From Planctomycetota bacterium (GTDB lineage Bacteria > Planctomycetota > Planctomycetia > Pirellulales > UBA7805): a stretch of DNA of 34,689 bases. A program made the translations under genes and the position numbers. Within the stretch, counting starts at the first letter, position 1. Each line of letters opens with the position of its first letter. The notes under the pieces were generated by a model. It had not been told where the DNA came from, ran no database searches, and was given only the letters and a program-made list of their open reading frames with translations. Location: contig QQVP01000026.1 of the NCBI GenBank assembly GCA_003389215.1, positions 1 to 34,689 of the forward strand, written 5' to 3'. Below, piece by piece: positions 8,581-16,467 of this stretch.

Positions 8581-9654
8581 CTACGAACCGCCTTCCGGAT
8601 CGACGACGACGATGCTGCTGGCCAGGTCGTCTGCCACCCTTCCGTGCAGCCGGTCGCTCGCGAGGTCTTCGCGGAGACTCTCTATCCTGCGTTCGCTCTT
8701 CGGTAGTTGGCCCAGATGACAAACCGGTTCACCCGGACTAACCGCCGGCAAAGTCGTGAGGCCCAACACCAGGCCGTTGAACGGAGCTGCTAAGACGTTT
8801 TGCTCCTCGCCCAAGAGGCTCGTGTTCGTAGCGATCGCCTGGTCTTTCTGCACGATATCTCCCGGGGCAATATGGAATTGCAAGAACCCGCCGCGGTCGG
8901 CTCGCACCCACTTCGTCTTGTTAATGACGACTTGCGATGCACAACGCACGGCTCGTTCCGCCGTCATCCCAAATTCGGCAAGGACGTTGCGGATTCCACG
9001 GAGCATCGCCTCGACGATGCCCGGCTCGACCTTCGATACCTCGCCACCCTCGAAAACGATCGTCGGGCAGCTGGCCTCACACGCTTCGCGGCGCAGCGAA
9101 CCCTTTGGTCCCTTGCCAGAAAGGATCGCCTGGCAGCCGAACGCCCGGGCGAGCTGTTCGACCTTTTCGTCGGTCATGTCCGCACGAATGTTCGGAAAGT
9201 TCGTGCGACGAATGGCGGCAGTGTGCAGGTCAATACCGAAATCACTGCGGGCGACGATCTCGTCGAAGATAACTCGCGCCATGCGGCTCGCGAGACTTCC
9301 CTTCGACGAACCGGGAAAGCATCGGTTCAAATCGCGCCGGTCGGGCAGGTAGCGCGAGTGTCGGTCGAAGCCCAAAATGTTCAGAACGGGTACGAGAATC
9401 AAGGATCCTGCGGACAATTCCAAATCACGATCTTGCACGAGCGCGCGAATCGCTCCGGAGCCATTAATCTCGTTACCGTGCATTGCAGCGGTGACGAAGA
9501 TCGTGGGACCATCCTTTTCGCTACGGCGAATGTGAATCGGAATCTTGACGGTCGCACCACTGTAGCTTTCGCCAACACTTAGCTTGACATTGCGACACTC
9601 GCCGGGTGCGATTCGCGTGCCGTTCCAATGATCTATTGAGGGCTTCTTTGTCAT
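8581..9654 (-). CDS. Succinylglutamate desuccinylase/aspartoacylase family hydrolase
   Basis: 357-aa zinc carboxypeptidase-like deacylase of the AstE/ASPA family. Visible zinc ligands and active-site motifs are AAMHGNE (H59, E62), DLHTA (H144), RDLNRCFPG (substrate binding, about 108-115) and FEGGE (catalytic-type E202). The C-terminal part (about 245-330) looks like a lipoyl/biotinyl-type beta barrel (APFNGLVLGLTTLPAVSPGEPV), common in this family. It follows rimK by 53 bp on the same strand and converges on the protease gene. RimK, retropepsin-like protease and AstE-family genes are commonly found together; the acylase may act on glutamyl or N-acyl amino acid products of the ligase. The substrate is unknown. 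Confidence 0.88.
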   Translation of the reverse strand: MTKKPSIDHWNGTRIAPGECRNVKLSVGESYSGATVKIPIHIRRSEKDGPTIFVTAAMHGNEINGSGAIRALVQDRDLELSAGSLILVPVLNILGFDRHSRYLPDRRDLNRCFPGSSKGSLASRMARVIFDEIVARSDFGIDLHTAAIRRTNFPNIRADMTDEKVEQLARAFGCQAILSGKGPKGSLRREACEASCPTIVFEGGEVSKVEPGIVEAMLRGIRNVLAEFGMTAERAVRCASQVVINKTKWVRADRGGFLQFHIAPGDIVQKDQAIATNTSLLGEEQNVLAAPFNGLVLGLTTLPAVSPGEPVCHLGQLPKSERRIESLREDLASDRLHGRVADDLASSIVVVDPEGGS

Positions 9655-9707
9655 GTCACCTTTGGCCTACTTGCGGTGCGCAAGCAGGCATCTCGACGGA
9701 CTGTCGG

Positions 9708-10895
9708 CTATTCCGGTTTGTTCTTCAGCTTTTTCACCTTCGGTCGCCGTGCGCGTTTGACGCGTTTGGGCACGAGATCCCGCATCAATTCCAACCTGCC
9801 GAAACAGAGAAGCCGGTCTTCGGCCTCCAGCTCACGGTCCGCCCGAGGATTCGGAATCACGGTTACACCACGGTGAAGCGTCAGGACATTGATGTCTTTC
9901 TGCCGAAGGCCCGAATCAGCCAATGTTTTGCCTTCATACTCAGATCCTTCCGGAATATGAAGCTCGGCGACACCGAAACCGCGGCTCACCGTCAATCGCT
10001 GCCGAATATCGAGTTCCGGGAAATCAACCTCAGCCGCAATATAGTCGACAATCGCGCCCGCCACGTCGAGCTTGGTGGCCTCTTCGATACCCTCCAGACC
10101 TGGCGAGGAATTGACCTCCATAATCTGCGGACCATCCTTGCCTTCGAGCATGTCCACACCCGCGACACGAAGTCCCATAATTTGGGCCGCCCTTACGGCG
10201 GTCTCTCGATAATGATCATCCAATTCGACCGACTCGACGACGCCACCGCGATGGACATTGCTGCGAAATTCCTGACCCTGTGCCGTTCTTCGCATTGCTG
10301 CTACGACCTGATCGCCGACGACGAACGCGCGGATGTCTTTCCCCTTACTTTCGGCAACAAACTTTTGCACGAGGACGTTTTGCCTGGTCGACTGCAGCGT
10401 TTCGATGATTGCCTCCGCCATTTTGACCGTATCAGCAAGTATCACGCCGACGCCCTGCGTTCCTTCCAGCAGCTTGATAATCACCGGAGCGCCGCCAACC
10501 CGCTCGATCGCCGGCAGGACATCCTTGCGATCCTTAACGAATGTCGTCTGCGGAATACCGATGTGATGACGGCTCAGAATCTGCAGCGAGCGAAGTTTGT
10601 CTCGCGAATTGGTGATGCCGTTCGAGGAATTGGCGCAGTAGACATTCATCTGTTCAAATTGCCGGACCACCGCGGTGCCGAAATACGTGATCGAGGCTCC
10701 GATGCGGGGCAGCACGGCGTCGTACGTGCTCAAACGCTTTGAGCGGAAGTAGAGATCCGGTTCCCCCTCCTGAAGATCGATGGAAAACTTGAGCGTATTC
10801 AAGACCTTCACGGTGTGACCGCGACTCTCAGCGGTTTCACGTAAACGTCGCGAACTGTAGCACTTAGGGCTGCGCGACAGAATGGCGAGTTTCAT
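9708..10895 (-). CDS. rimK: RimK-family glutamate ligase fused to a C-terminal RCK_C (TrkA_C) domain
   Basis: ATP-grasp ligase of the RimK type, which adds glutamate residues to the C-terminus of ribosomal protein S6 in E. coli. The N-terminal domain (1-95) and ATP-grasp fold (about 96-290) show EGTQGVGV (144-151), an RAFVVGDQVVAAM strand and the Mg2+-binding MEVNSSPGLEG (259-269). The protein has 395 residues against about 300 in E. coli RimK. Residues about 305-375 match the RCK_C/TrkA_C pattern: VAELHIPEGSEYEGKTL, then NVLTLHRG, then a D-R-LLCFG end. A basic tail (KRVKRARRPKVKKLKNK) follows. RCK_C domains bind small ligands, including cyclic di-AMP in KtrC-like proteins, so activity may respond to the nearby cyclase. 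It lies 18 bp after the CNNM gene, so it is probably in the same transcript. Confidence 0.92.
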   Translation of the reverse strand: MKLAILSRSPKCYSSRRLRETAESRGHTVKVLNTLKFSIDLQEGEPDLYFRSKRLSTYDAVLPRIGASITYFGTAVVRQFEQMNVYCANSSNGITNSRDKLRSLQILSRHHIGIPQTTFVKDRKDVLPAIERVGGAPVIIKLLEGTQGVGVILADTVKMAEAIIETLQSTRQNVLVQKFVAESKGKDIRAFVVGDQVVAAMRRTAQGQEFRSNVHRGGVVESVELDDHYRETAVRAAQIMGLRVAGVDMLEGKDGPQIMEVNSSPGLEGIEEATKLDVAGAIVDYIAAEVDFPELDIRQRLTVSRGFGVAELHIPEGSEYEGKTLADSGLRQKDINVLTLHRGVTVIPNPRADRELEAEDRLLCFGRLELMRDLVPKRVKRARRPKVKKLKNKPE

Positions 10896-10913
10896 TTCAG
10901 TACCCTTGCCTAA

Positions 10914-11987
10914 CTATTGGGATTCGTCGTCACGCTCGTCCTGTGTTGAGTCGCTTGCGTCGCGTTGCCGCTCTAGGTGTCGCGATCTCGCAACCTCTTG
11001 CAGATCGACGGCTGTGTCGACCTCGTCAACGATTTCGTCGCCAATCAACGACTCCATGACGTCCTCCAAAGTCACGACGCCTTCGGTCCCGCCGTATTCA
11101 TTCAGAACACCAAAGAGATGTCGCCGCCGTTTGATGAATTCTTTAAGTAGAATATGTCCCTTCGTTTGCGCGGGAACGAAATCGATCGGCGTGCAAAGCG
11201 ATTCCATGGTGACGTCAAACTCGTCTTTGCCCAGACAGTTGAGGATGTCCCGACTGAACACGACGCCGATCCAGTTATCGGGATCATTCTTTGCGAAAAC
11301 GGGAATCCGTGAATAGGTCCACTCGTCACGTTGTGCGGCCACCTCGCGGACGGTCATCTCCGCCGGTACTTTGTCGACGACCGTGCGCGGCGTCATGATG
11401 TCGCGGGCGTCTATATCGTCGAGCTTAAGTACATTCTTCACCAGTTCTGCTTCGTCGGGAAGAATACTTCCTTCCTCGGCCCCCATAATGGCAAAGTGGT
11501 GGATCTCCTCCTCCGGCGCGGAGGGAGGTGGTTCGGCCGGTTGCAAGCGCTGGGACAGTTTCTGAATTACCCAGATCATTGGGTACAGCAGCGCGATTAG
11601 CCCACCCAATGGCAGAGCCAGTACGCGCGACACGGTTTGGTTGTATACAACGCCAACGATCTTCGGAATGATCTCCGAACAGAAAAGCACCGCAACCGTG
11701 AACACCGCAGAAAACCACACCACCGCGCCGTCACCGAGCAGTGATCTTGCCTGGGCACCTGCGACCGCCGCGCCGGCCGTGTTGGCGGCCGTATTGAGGA
11801 TCAAGATGGCGGAAATTGGTTGCTCAATGTTCTCCTTGAACCGGGAGAGCAGATTGCCCGAAAGACTACCCGACTCGACGAGCGTGCGAACGTACGGCTT
11901 TCTCACCGCGTAGATTGCCGCCTCGCATAGCGAGCAGAGTCCCGAAACGACCAAGACGACGGCCACGGAAGTGATCAGGATGGTCAT
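10914..11987 (-). CDS. CNNM/CorC-type membrane protein with DUF21 and CBS pair
   Basis: 357-aa membrane protein of the CNNM family, linked to Mg2+ (or cobalt) efflux and homeostasis. The DUF21/CNNM transmembrane domain (about 1-150) has hydrophobic helices and the FCSEIIPKIVG segment typical of the family. The Bateman CBS pair covers about 190-310 (DIMTPRTVVDKVPAEMTV, then FGVLNEYGGTEGVVTLEDVMESLIGDEI). The C-terminal CorC_HlyC domain of many homologues is missing; an acidic, polar tail ends the chain. It sits 55 bp after mgtC and 18 bp before rimK on the minus strand, suggesting an operon that joins Mg2+ handling to protein glutamylation. Confidence 0.88.
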   Translation of the reverse strand: MTILITSVAVVLVVSGLCSLCEAAIYAVRKPYVRTLVESGSLSGNLLSRFKENIEQPISAILILNTAANTAGAAVAGAQARSLLGDGAVVWFSAVFTVAVLFCSEIIPKIVGVVYNQTVSRVLALPLGGLIALLYPMIWVIQKLSQRLQPAEPPPSAPEEEIHHFAIMGAEEGSILPDEAELVKNVLKLDDIDARDIMTPRTVVDKVPAEMTVREVAAQRDEWTYSRIPVFAKNDPDNWIGVVFSRDILNCLGKDEFDVTMESLCTPIDFVPAQTKGHILLKEFIKRRRHLFGVLNEYGGTEGVVTLEDVMESLIGDEIVDEVDTAVDLQEVARSRHLERQRDASDSTQDERDDESQ

Positions 11988-12042
11988 GGTATCACATTGC
12001 TAGTTAAGAAAGGAAAAAATCAGTTTGCCGGTGGCGAGATGA

Positions 12043-12492
12043 TCAATCACTCCGATCGTCGTCGTCGCGTGAAAACCACTTATCCAAGGGGCGAAGCACC
12101 GCCAACACCACGATAGCGACAACGGCGCCGACGACAGCCAGCTCGTACATTTTGAGTCCAGCCGAGGTGCCCAGCGCGGCGGCAAGCCAGATCGAGGCGG
12201 CCGTGGTAAGTCCTTTCACCTCGACGTGGTCACTGAGCTTGAGGATCGTACCCGCCCCGAGAAACCCGATCCCCGCGGCGATACCTTGCACGACGCGGGA
12301 CACTTCCGCCGAGGAATCACCGGCGACACCTAGCCCAGCAATTGTGAAGATCGCCGCGCCCATCGAAACCAGCATGTGCGTTCGCAAACCCGCCCAACGA
12401 CCATGCAATTCACGCTCAATGCCCACGACTCCGCCGACCGCCACCGCGACTGCCACTCGAATGAGAAAATCGACTAGTTGGCCAACGTCCAT
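12043..12492 (-). CDS. mgtC: MgtC family membrane protein
   Basis: Small four-to-five-helix membrane protein of the MgtC/SapB family. Family motifs are clear: VGGVVGIERELHGRWAGLRT, GIGFLGAGTI and VKGLTTAASIW. I chose ATG 12492 (149 aa) over the in-frame TTG at 12516 because GAGAG lies a few bases before it and the protein then begins at the expected N-terminus. There is no C-terminal ACT-like domain, as in short MgtC proteins. Family members are induced by low Mg2+ and modulate F-ATPase or membrane potential. It is the first gene of a minus-strand run with the CNNM protein, rimK and the AstE-like gene. Its roughly 300-base upstream region contains two very stable hairpins. Confidence 0.9.
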   Translation of the reverse strand: MDVGQLVDFLIRVAVAVAVGGVVGIERELHGRWAGLRTHMLVSMGAAIFTIAGLGVAGDSSAEVSRVVQGIAAGIGFLGAGTILKLSDHVEVKGLTTAASIWLAAALGTSAGLKMYELAVVGAVVAIVVLAVLRPLDKWFSRDDDDRSD

Positions 12493-12652
12493 TTCAGCTC
12501 TCACACAGACTCCCAAACAATTCGCGATGCCCGTGTCCTGATACTTGGGGAAGCAAGACCGGGTTCGTAGGAAACCTCTAGCATTGAGTTCTAGAATGAT
12601 ACCAACGCCTAATGCAGATTCTTAGGCCCTGGCCGGCAATTTAGGCGAGTGC

Positions 12653-12686
12653 CCTCCGAAAGGTGCATCTTTTCACCTTTCGGAGG
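12653..12686 (-). promoter_or_regulatory. Perfect 13-bp-stem hairpin upstream of mgtC
   Basis: Arms CCTCCGAAAGGTG and CACCTTTCGGAGG are fully complementary around an 8-base loop. The site is about 160 bases before the mgtC start on the same strand. It could be a leader structure of mgtC or a terminator for the upstream channel gene; no U-run follows. Confidence 0.6.
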
Positions 12687-12718
12687 AGCGCGTGAACACA
12701 ACCGATCGGACCTCCCTT

Positions 12719-12752
12719 TGTTCCCGCATCGCTCACGTGCGATGCGGGAACA
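12719..12752 (-). promoter_or_regulatory. Perfect 14-bp-stem hairpin between the channel gene and mgtC
   Basis: Arms TGTTCCCGCATCGC and GCGATGCGGGAACA are fully complementary around a 6-base loop, 41 bases after the stop of the MscS-like gene. Together with the hairpin at 12653 it forms a tandem pair. Possible roles are transcription termination or mRNA end protection for the channel gene, or an mgtC leader element. Confidence 0.6.
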
Positions 12753-12793
12753 GATCCGAAGTTGACGCTCGACAACTGACCGCGACTGCCGCG

Positions 12794-14404
12794 TCAATCT
12801 TTAGCCTTCTGGGACTTAACGGCTCCGTCGATAAACGACTTAGCAGCGTCTCGGCCACCAATTCCGAAGGCGATCGCCGCGGCGACCGCAAGTGCTCCGG
12901 CGACGATACCGAAGGCCAGCTTCACGATGTCCTCGCCCAAGCCGGTCTGTAGTAGACCCATGGCACCGGCCACGACCAAAATGCTCACTCGGGCTGCCGT
13001 CGAGAGCAAGTTCGCGTTGGTGATGGCGGAATCGCGGATGGCATCCCCCACCAGCTTGGCAAAGTAGAGTCCGAATCCGAAGATCACCAAGCCCATGAGG
13101 ACATTTGCCGCGAACGCCAAGAATTCAGATACCTTTTCGCCCAAGAGATCGAATCCCATCATGGGCAATGCCTGCATGACGGCAAACAGGACGATTGCCA
13201 CCATCACGACGAGCCCGGCGATCTCCGAGGGGGAGCGGGCCCCGGCAGGTCTTTCACCGGCCAACCCCAAGCGGCCAGGTAAACTGTCAAAGCCAATGCC
13301 TGCGAGCATGTTGGTCGCCAGACCCGAAACCAGGCGCGCAACCACGTAGGCGACACCCACCACGACGACTGCTGCGAAGATTCCTGGCAGGGTGCCCAGA
13401 ATTGTCGTGAGCATGTCACTTGCGGGCGTGGTTAACGCCTCAAGTTGCAGTGCGTCGAGCGAGGCGATGACGACCGGCACGAGGATGAGGATGTAGACCA
13501 ACAGGCCCAGCACTCCTGAGAGTCGATTGTTTCCCATCAATCCCGCGAGGCCAACGCGATCGCTGAGGCTGTCGGCGCCAACGGCGGCCAGGACATTCTC
13601 GGCAATTCGCCGGATAATCCGGGCGACGAACCAGCCGATCCCAAAGATTACAGCCGCGACGAATAGGTTTGGCACGAAGCCAAGCGCCTTCGTCATCATG
13701 TCCTGGATCGGCACCGTGAGACTTTGTACGCCCAAGGCGTCGAGCAGCGCGGGCAAGAACAATAGAAAGGTTAGCCAGTACGTCGCCTCCGATAGTGTCT
13801 TGGTAAGTGGCAAATCGTCCTCGGTTTCGACCCCCGCCTGGCGACTGATGCGACGATCGAGTTGTGCCGCGACCAGGACACTTCGTACGATGAATCGAAG
13901 CACTGTGGCAACCACCCAGGCAATGAACAGCAATACGGCCGCGGCGATAAGTCGCGGTGCGTACTCGAACACGGTGTTCAAGAAGGCCTTCAGCGGCTCC
14001 GTCACTCCGGCTAATCCCAACGCCTGAAAGAATGCTACCAACACAAAGAGCATGATCAGGTAGAACACGGCCCGGCCGACACCTCGACTGACGTCGCCGG
14101 CTTCGCGACCCGCTTCCGAGCCAGACCACGCCGCCAGTCGCTCGCCGAGTCCAAAGCGACGCATGACGCCACGTATCACGGCCGAGATGATCAGCGCGAT
14201 GATCCAGCCGACGACCAGGACCGCGAGGGCCGCGACTACATTGGGCAGGTGTCCTGCCACGACCTGTGTGACCTTGTCGTACACGAGCGTCCATGTGTCT
14301 TGTCCGGCCTCTCCCACCTTCTCCGCGAACTCCTTTCCAGTCTCTGCGAGCTTCTGAGTGACCCCTTCCTGACCGTTTGTCGGATCCGCCAATAAAAGGT
14401 ACAT
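12794..14404 (-). CDS. Multi-repeat mechanosensitive channel (MscS-related TM_helix protein)
   Basis: 536-aa polytopic membrane protein built from about five copies of a repeated helix pair (TM_helix, PF05552 type). Examples are LPNVVAALAVLVVGWIIALI, APRLIAAAVLLFIAWVVATV, VPNLFVAAVIFGIGWFVARI, LPGIFAAVVVVGVAYVVARL and a more divergent copy near residue 430. The C-terminal IVAGALAVAAAIAFGIGGRDAA resembles the glycine/alanine-rich pore helix of MscS, but the MscS beta domain is absent. Start ATG 14404 is preceded by GGAAAGGGGA at ideal spacing, better than the GTG at 14422. An N-terminal amphipathic stretch (TNGQEGVTQKLAETGKEFAEK) precedes the first helix. Related proteins such as those from cyanobacteria and corynebacteria are called small-conductance channels; gating here is inferred. 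Confidence 0.85.
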   Translation of the reverse strand: MYLLLADPTNGQEGVTQKLAETGKEFAEKVGEAGQDTWTLVYDKVTQVVAGHLPNVVAALAVLVVGWIIALIISAVIRGVMRRFGLGERLAAWSGSEAGREAGDVSRGVGRAVFYLIMLFVLVAFFQALGLAGVTEPLKAFLNTVFEYAPRLIAAAVLLFIAWVVATVLRFIVRSVLVAAQLDRRISRQAGVETEDDLPLTKTLSEATYWLTFLLFLPALLDALGVQSLTVPIQDMMTKALGFVPNLFVAAVIFGIGWFVARIIRRIAENVLAAVGADSLSDRVGLAGLMGNNRLSGVLGLLVYILILVPVVIASLDALQLEALTTPASDMLTTILGTLPGIFAAVVVVGVAYVVARLVSGLATNMLAGIGFDSLPGRLGLAGERPAGARSPSEIAGLVVMVAIVLFAVMQALPMMGFDLLGEKVSEFLAFAANVLMGLVIFGFGLYFAKLVGDAIRDSAITNANLLSTAARVSILVVAGAMGLLQTGLGEDIVKLAFGIVAGALAVAAAIAFGIGGRDAAKSFIDGAVKSQKAKD

Positions 14405-14555
14405 AGCACATCCCCTTTCCACAAAGTGATGTCAACTTACGCGTCCGTGTAAAACAACTGCTCGCGCCCCTGGAATTCAGGACACGCGCAGGCAGCACCG
14501 CGCTGTCAACAACTCCCCCGTTCCGCTCGTTCAGCGCGAACCGTTTACTGGCATA

Positions 14556-14583
14556 GCTCAGCGTGCCCAAAGGGATGCTGAGC
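14556..14583 (-). other. Hairpin in the leader region of the MscS-like gene
   Basis: GCTCAGC and GCTGAGC form a 7-bp stem, with CCC/GGG pairing nested inside, about 150 bases before the channel start. It is a possible RNA structure or terminator, without an obvious U-run. Confidence 0.4.
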
Positions 14584-15068
14584 CACCACATTTACGATTC
14601 ACACCGCACCTCAGTGTTGTTGAACCAATATCGAGAAAATTGCTGCGAATGCCCCAAAACCGCATTTAGGGACATGCAGTTCGCCGATGTTGCTCGAACG
14701 AAAGTCAAGCACGATCATCGACACGCACTAGCTTACGGAATTGATCAGACCGATTGCGAATGTTGCCCTTCTTCGCATCACTGCGGGACCGCATCCAGCG
14801 GGCAGTCCGTTTCCACAGGGCACGATTCTTAGTGTACCTGACGGTCTTGCGGAAGTACACCGTTCTGGAGTGTGAATCCTGGGGAGAAGGCATTACCGCG
14901 CACGTTCCATGGCGTATAGGTCGCGGCCACCACGCGTTTTGAGATTGCCCGATACGTTAACATTGACACGAAGCAATGGCACATTCGACAGGATCTGCGT
15001 CCTAGCCTGACCCGATTATCGGGCAAAGACCGGACTCTTTTCAGAGCGACAGGCCACCCTGCCGTTCG

Positions 15069-15176
15069 ATTTATTGATGGCTGCGTTGTCAATGAGCCCT
15101 TCGCCGCGGCGGTGATAGCTGGAATGCCGGCCTCCCGCTGGTCGGCCTGGTTCATTGGCTGCGCAGGGCTCAATAG
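15069..15176 (-). repeat. 108-bp repeat, copy 1 (inverted relative to copy 2)
   Basis: Aligns without gaps to the reverse complement of 31222-31329, with 98 of 108 bases identical by my alignment. TGAGCCCT and AGGGCTCA near the two ends are complementary and unchanged in both copies. All ten differences fall in the same codon phase. Read on the plus strand here (frame of GGC at 15079), eight are silent, one is Ile/Met and one is Trp/stop; the peptide contains GCVVNEPFAAAV and AGMPASRWSA. Read on the minus strand (MNQADQREAG frame), six are silent and four conservative. The unit may be a remnant of a coding sequence or a small element. Confidence 0.85.
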
Positions 15177-15264
15177 TCGAGGCGGCCCATTGCGCACCAA
15201 CTCGCTGCATCTCTCTTGCCGCAGGCGATGTCATCGGCAAGTGTCTCCAATGGTCGACCATTGC

Positions 15265-16332
15265 CTATAAAGCGACTCGATGGTGCCCATCGTGTAAATA
15301 GTTCATGGTTTGAACCGTAAGCATAATGAGTGCATCCCGTTCAACATCTTCCATCGAACGATGAAGTCTGAGATTAAGTTCACGGCAGCGCTCAGCCATC
15401 TCACCGAGCACCTGGTCGATCGTGTATTGGTACTCTCCCGTCCAGCGCGACACGGCCCGGCGCAACTCCGGCCGGATCTTTCCGAGGAACGCGGCTGCTG
15501 AAGGACACCTCGCATGTTCGGGGTCATCTGAGAACAACCTGCGTAGGTCGCGGTCATAGAAATGGGGATGGTCCAGTCCATAGTGCGCCCGTTTGTCGTC
15601 GTAGTGCTGTCGCAGCGTCTTGCGGATGGTTCGTAGCGGATCGATGTGCTCTCTCGTCGTGACCTTCGGCTTTTCTTCGCGGACTTGCTGCATCAGCTCG
15701 TCCACGTAGAGAAGTTTATTTAGAGCGGGCCAGTCACGATATCGTGAGCGCCAACGCGACCTCGGCTTGAGCCACACGGCAAAGGTTTCCGCAAAATCCT
15801 CGACCGGATGACTCTGCGCGTACCATGCATCCAAGTGCATGACGAATTTCTTGCTGTACGGCTTGGGTTGATAGTATTCGGGATAAGGCTGCGAGGCTTT
15901 ACCAAACACTTCACGCCAGCGACGGCGACGGCGGAGTCGATACGCATTGTCGATGGCATGACCTGCTTCGTGACGCAGTATCCTCATGCACCAAGCGTCA
16001 GTGCCACCTTCAATCTCCAGCATCTGTTCACCTTCCAATCGCATTAGTCGTGGGTGTGCCAGGTAGAAGGGAATGGCAACACCCGGCACGCCATCAGGCG
16101 TGTACCAGTCGTCCGAGAGCCAGAAGTGTGGACGAAAGCGGATACCCTTCGTGTCCAATTCTTCTTGTAGCCGTCGGATGCGATTCTCCAATGGCGTGTC
16201 TTCGATACGCAGTTGCAGGTCGCACATGCGCATCTCGAGCAACCGATCCGACGAAAGTCGATTCAAATGATGGGGACCAAAGGCCGAATTTGCATGAATG
16301 CGTCGTCGGGATTGCTGAATGTTGGGGGCCAC
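15265..16332 (-). CDS. Putative zinc-dependent metallopeptidase
   Basis: 355-aa predicted soluble zincin of the putative zinc-binding metallopeptidase type. The catalytic HExxH-like site is RILRHEAGHAIDNAY (HEAGH), and a downstream glutamate-rich segment HPVEDFAETFAVWL probably supplies the third zinc ligand. There is no signal peptide or membrane helix, so it is likely cytoplasmic. The start is GTG 16332; MetArgMet about 34 codons downstream is an alternative. The C-terminal half is rich in arginine and histidine and helical, with no known domain that I recognise. Relatives are sometimes found near ATP-grasp ligase clusters, which would fit the rimK neighbourhood. The substrate is unknown. 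Confidence 0.75.
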   Translation of the reverse strand: MAPNIQQSRRRIHANSAFGPHHLNRLSSDRLLEMRMCDLQLRIEDTPLENRIRRLQEELDTKGIRFRPHFWLSDDWYTPDGVPGVAIPFYLAHPRLMRLEGEQMLEIEGGTDAWCMRILRHEAGHAIDNAYRLRRRRRWREVFGKASQPYPEYYQPKPYSKKFVMHLDAWYAQSHPVEDFAETFAVWLKPRSRWRSRYRDWPALNKLLYVDELMQQVREEKPKVTTREHIDPLRTIRKTLRQHYDDKRAHYGLDHPHFYDRDLRRLFSDDPEHARCPSAAAFLGKIRPELRRAVSRWTGEYQYTIDQVLGEMAERCRELNLRLHRSMEDVERDALIMLTVQTMNYLHDGHHRVAL

Positions 16333-16467
16333 CGTTCCAAACTTCCTGTCTTGACGAATCTTGCGGTTAGCGATCTTAGCAATTGAATCACTACGTAGTA
16401 CCTAGTGAAATCATTGCTCGGGGACGTCCGTCACGAATGCAAGGTGTGTGCTAGGGATGTTCGTGAT

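Larger units (their letters stand above)
12493..12793. other. Gene-free region between mgtC and the MscS-like gene
   Basis: Contains the two perfect inverted repeats at 12653-12686 and 12719-12752 and no convincing reading frame. No clear T-tract follows either hairpin on the minus strand. Confidence 0.7.
14405..15264. other. 860-bp region without a convincing gene
   Basis: Short frames occur on both strands but lack ribosome sites or family resemblance. The region holds a hairpin at 14556-14583 and copy 1 of the 108-bp repeat (15069-15176). On the minus strand an open frame from ATG 15155 to 14829 (108 codons) covers the repeat; on the plus strand an open frame from 14920 also covers it. 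Neither is established as a gene. Confidence 0.6.

Noticed and set aside
9606..10742. A 378-codon open frame on the plus strand opposite rimK
   Set aside because: It lies antisense to a clear RimK with intact motifs and shows no family-like sequence or ribosome site.
13440..14591. A 383-codon minus-strand frame overlapping the TM-repeat channel
   Set aside because: It is the +1 shadow of the channel gene, rich in Arg and Gly, without hydrophobic segments or motifs.
15069..15176. The 108-bp repeat as an integron attC site
   Set aside because: Size and complementary ends recall attC, but no GTTRRRY/RYYYAAC core pair is found and no integrase or cassette array is present.
16438..16453. TAGCACACACCTTGCA on the minus strand before the metallopeptidase gene
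   Set aside because: The spacing and the -12 box are good, but the nearly invariant -24 GG is AG.
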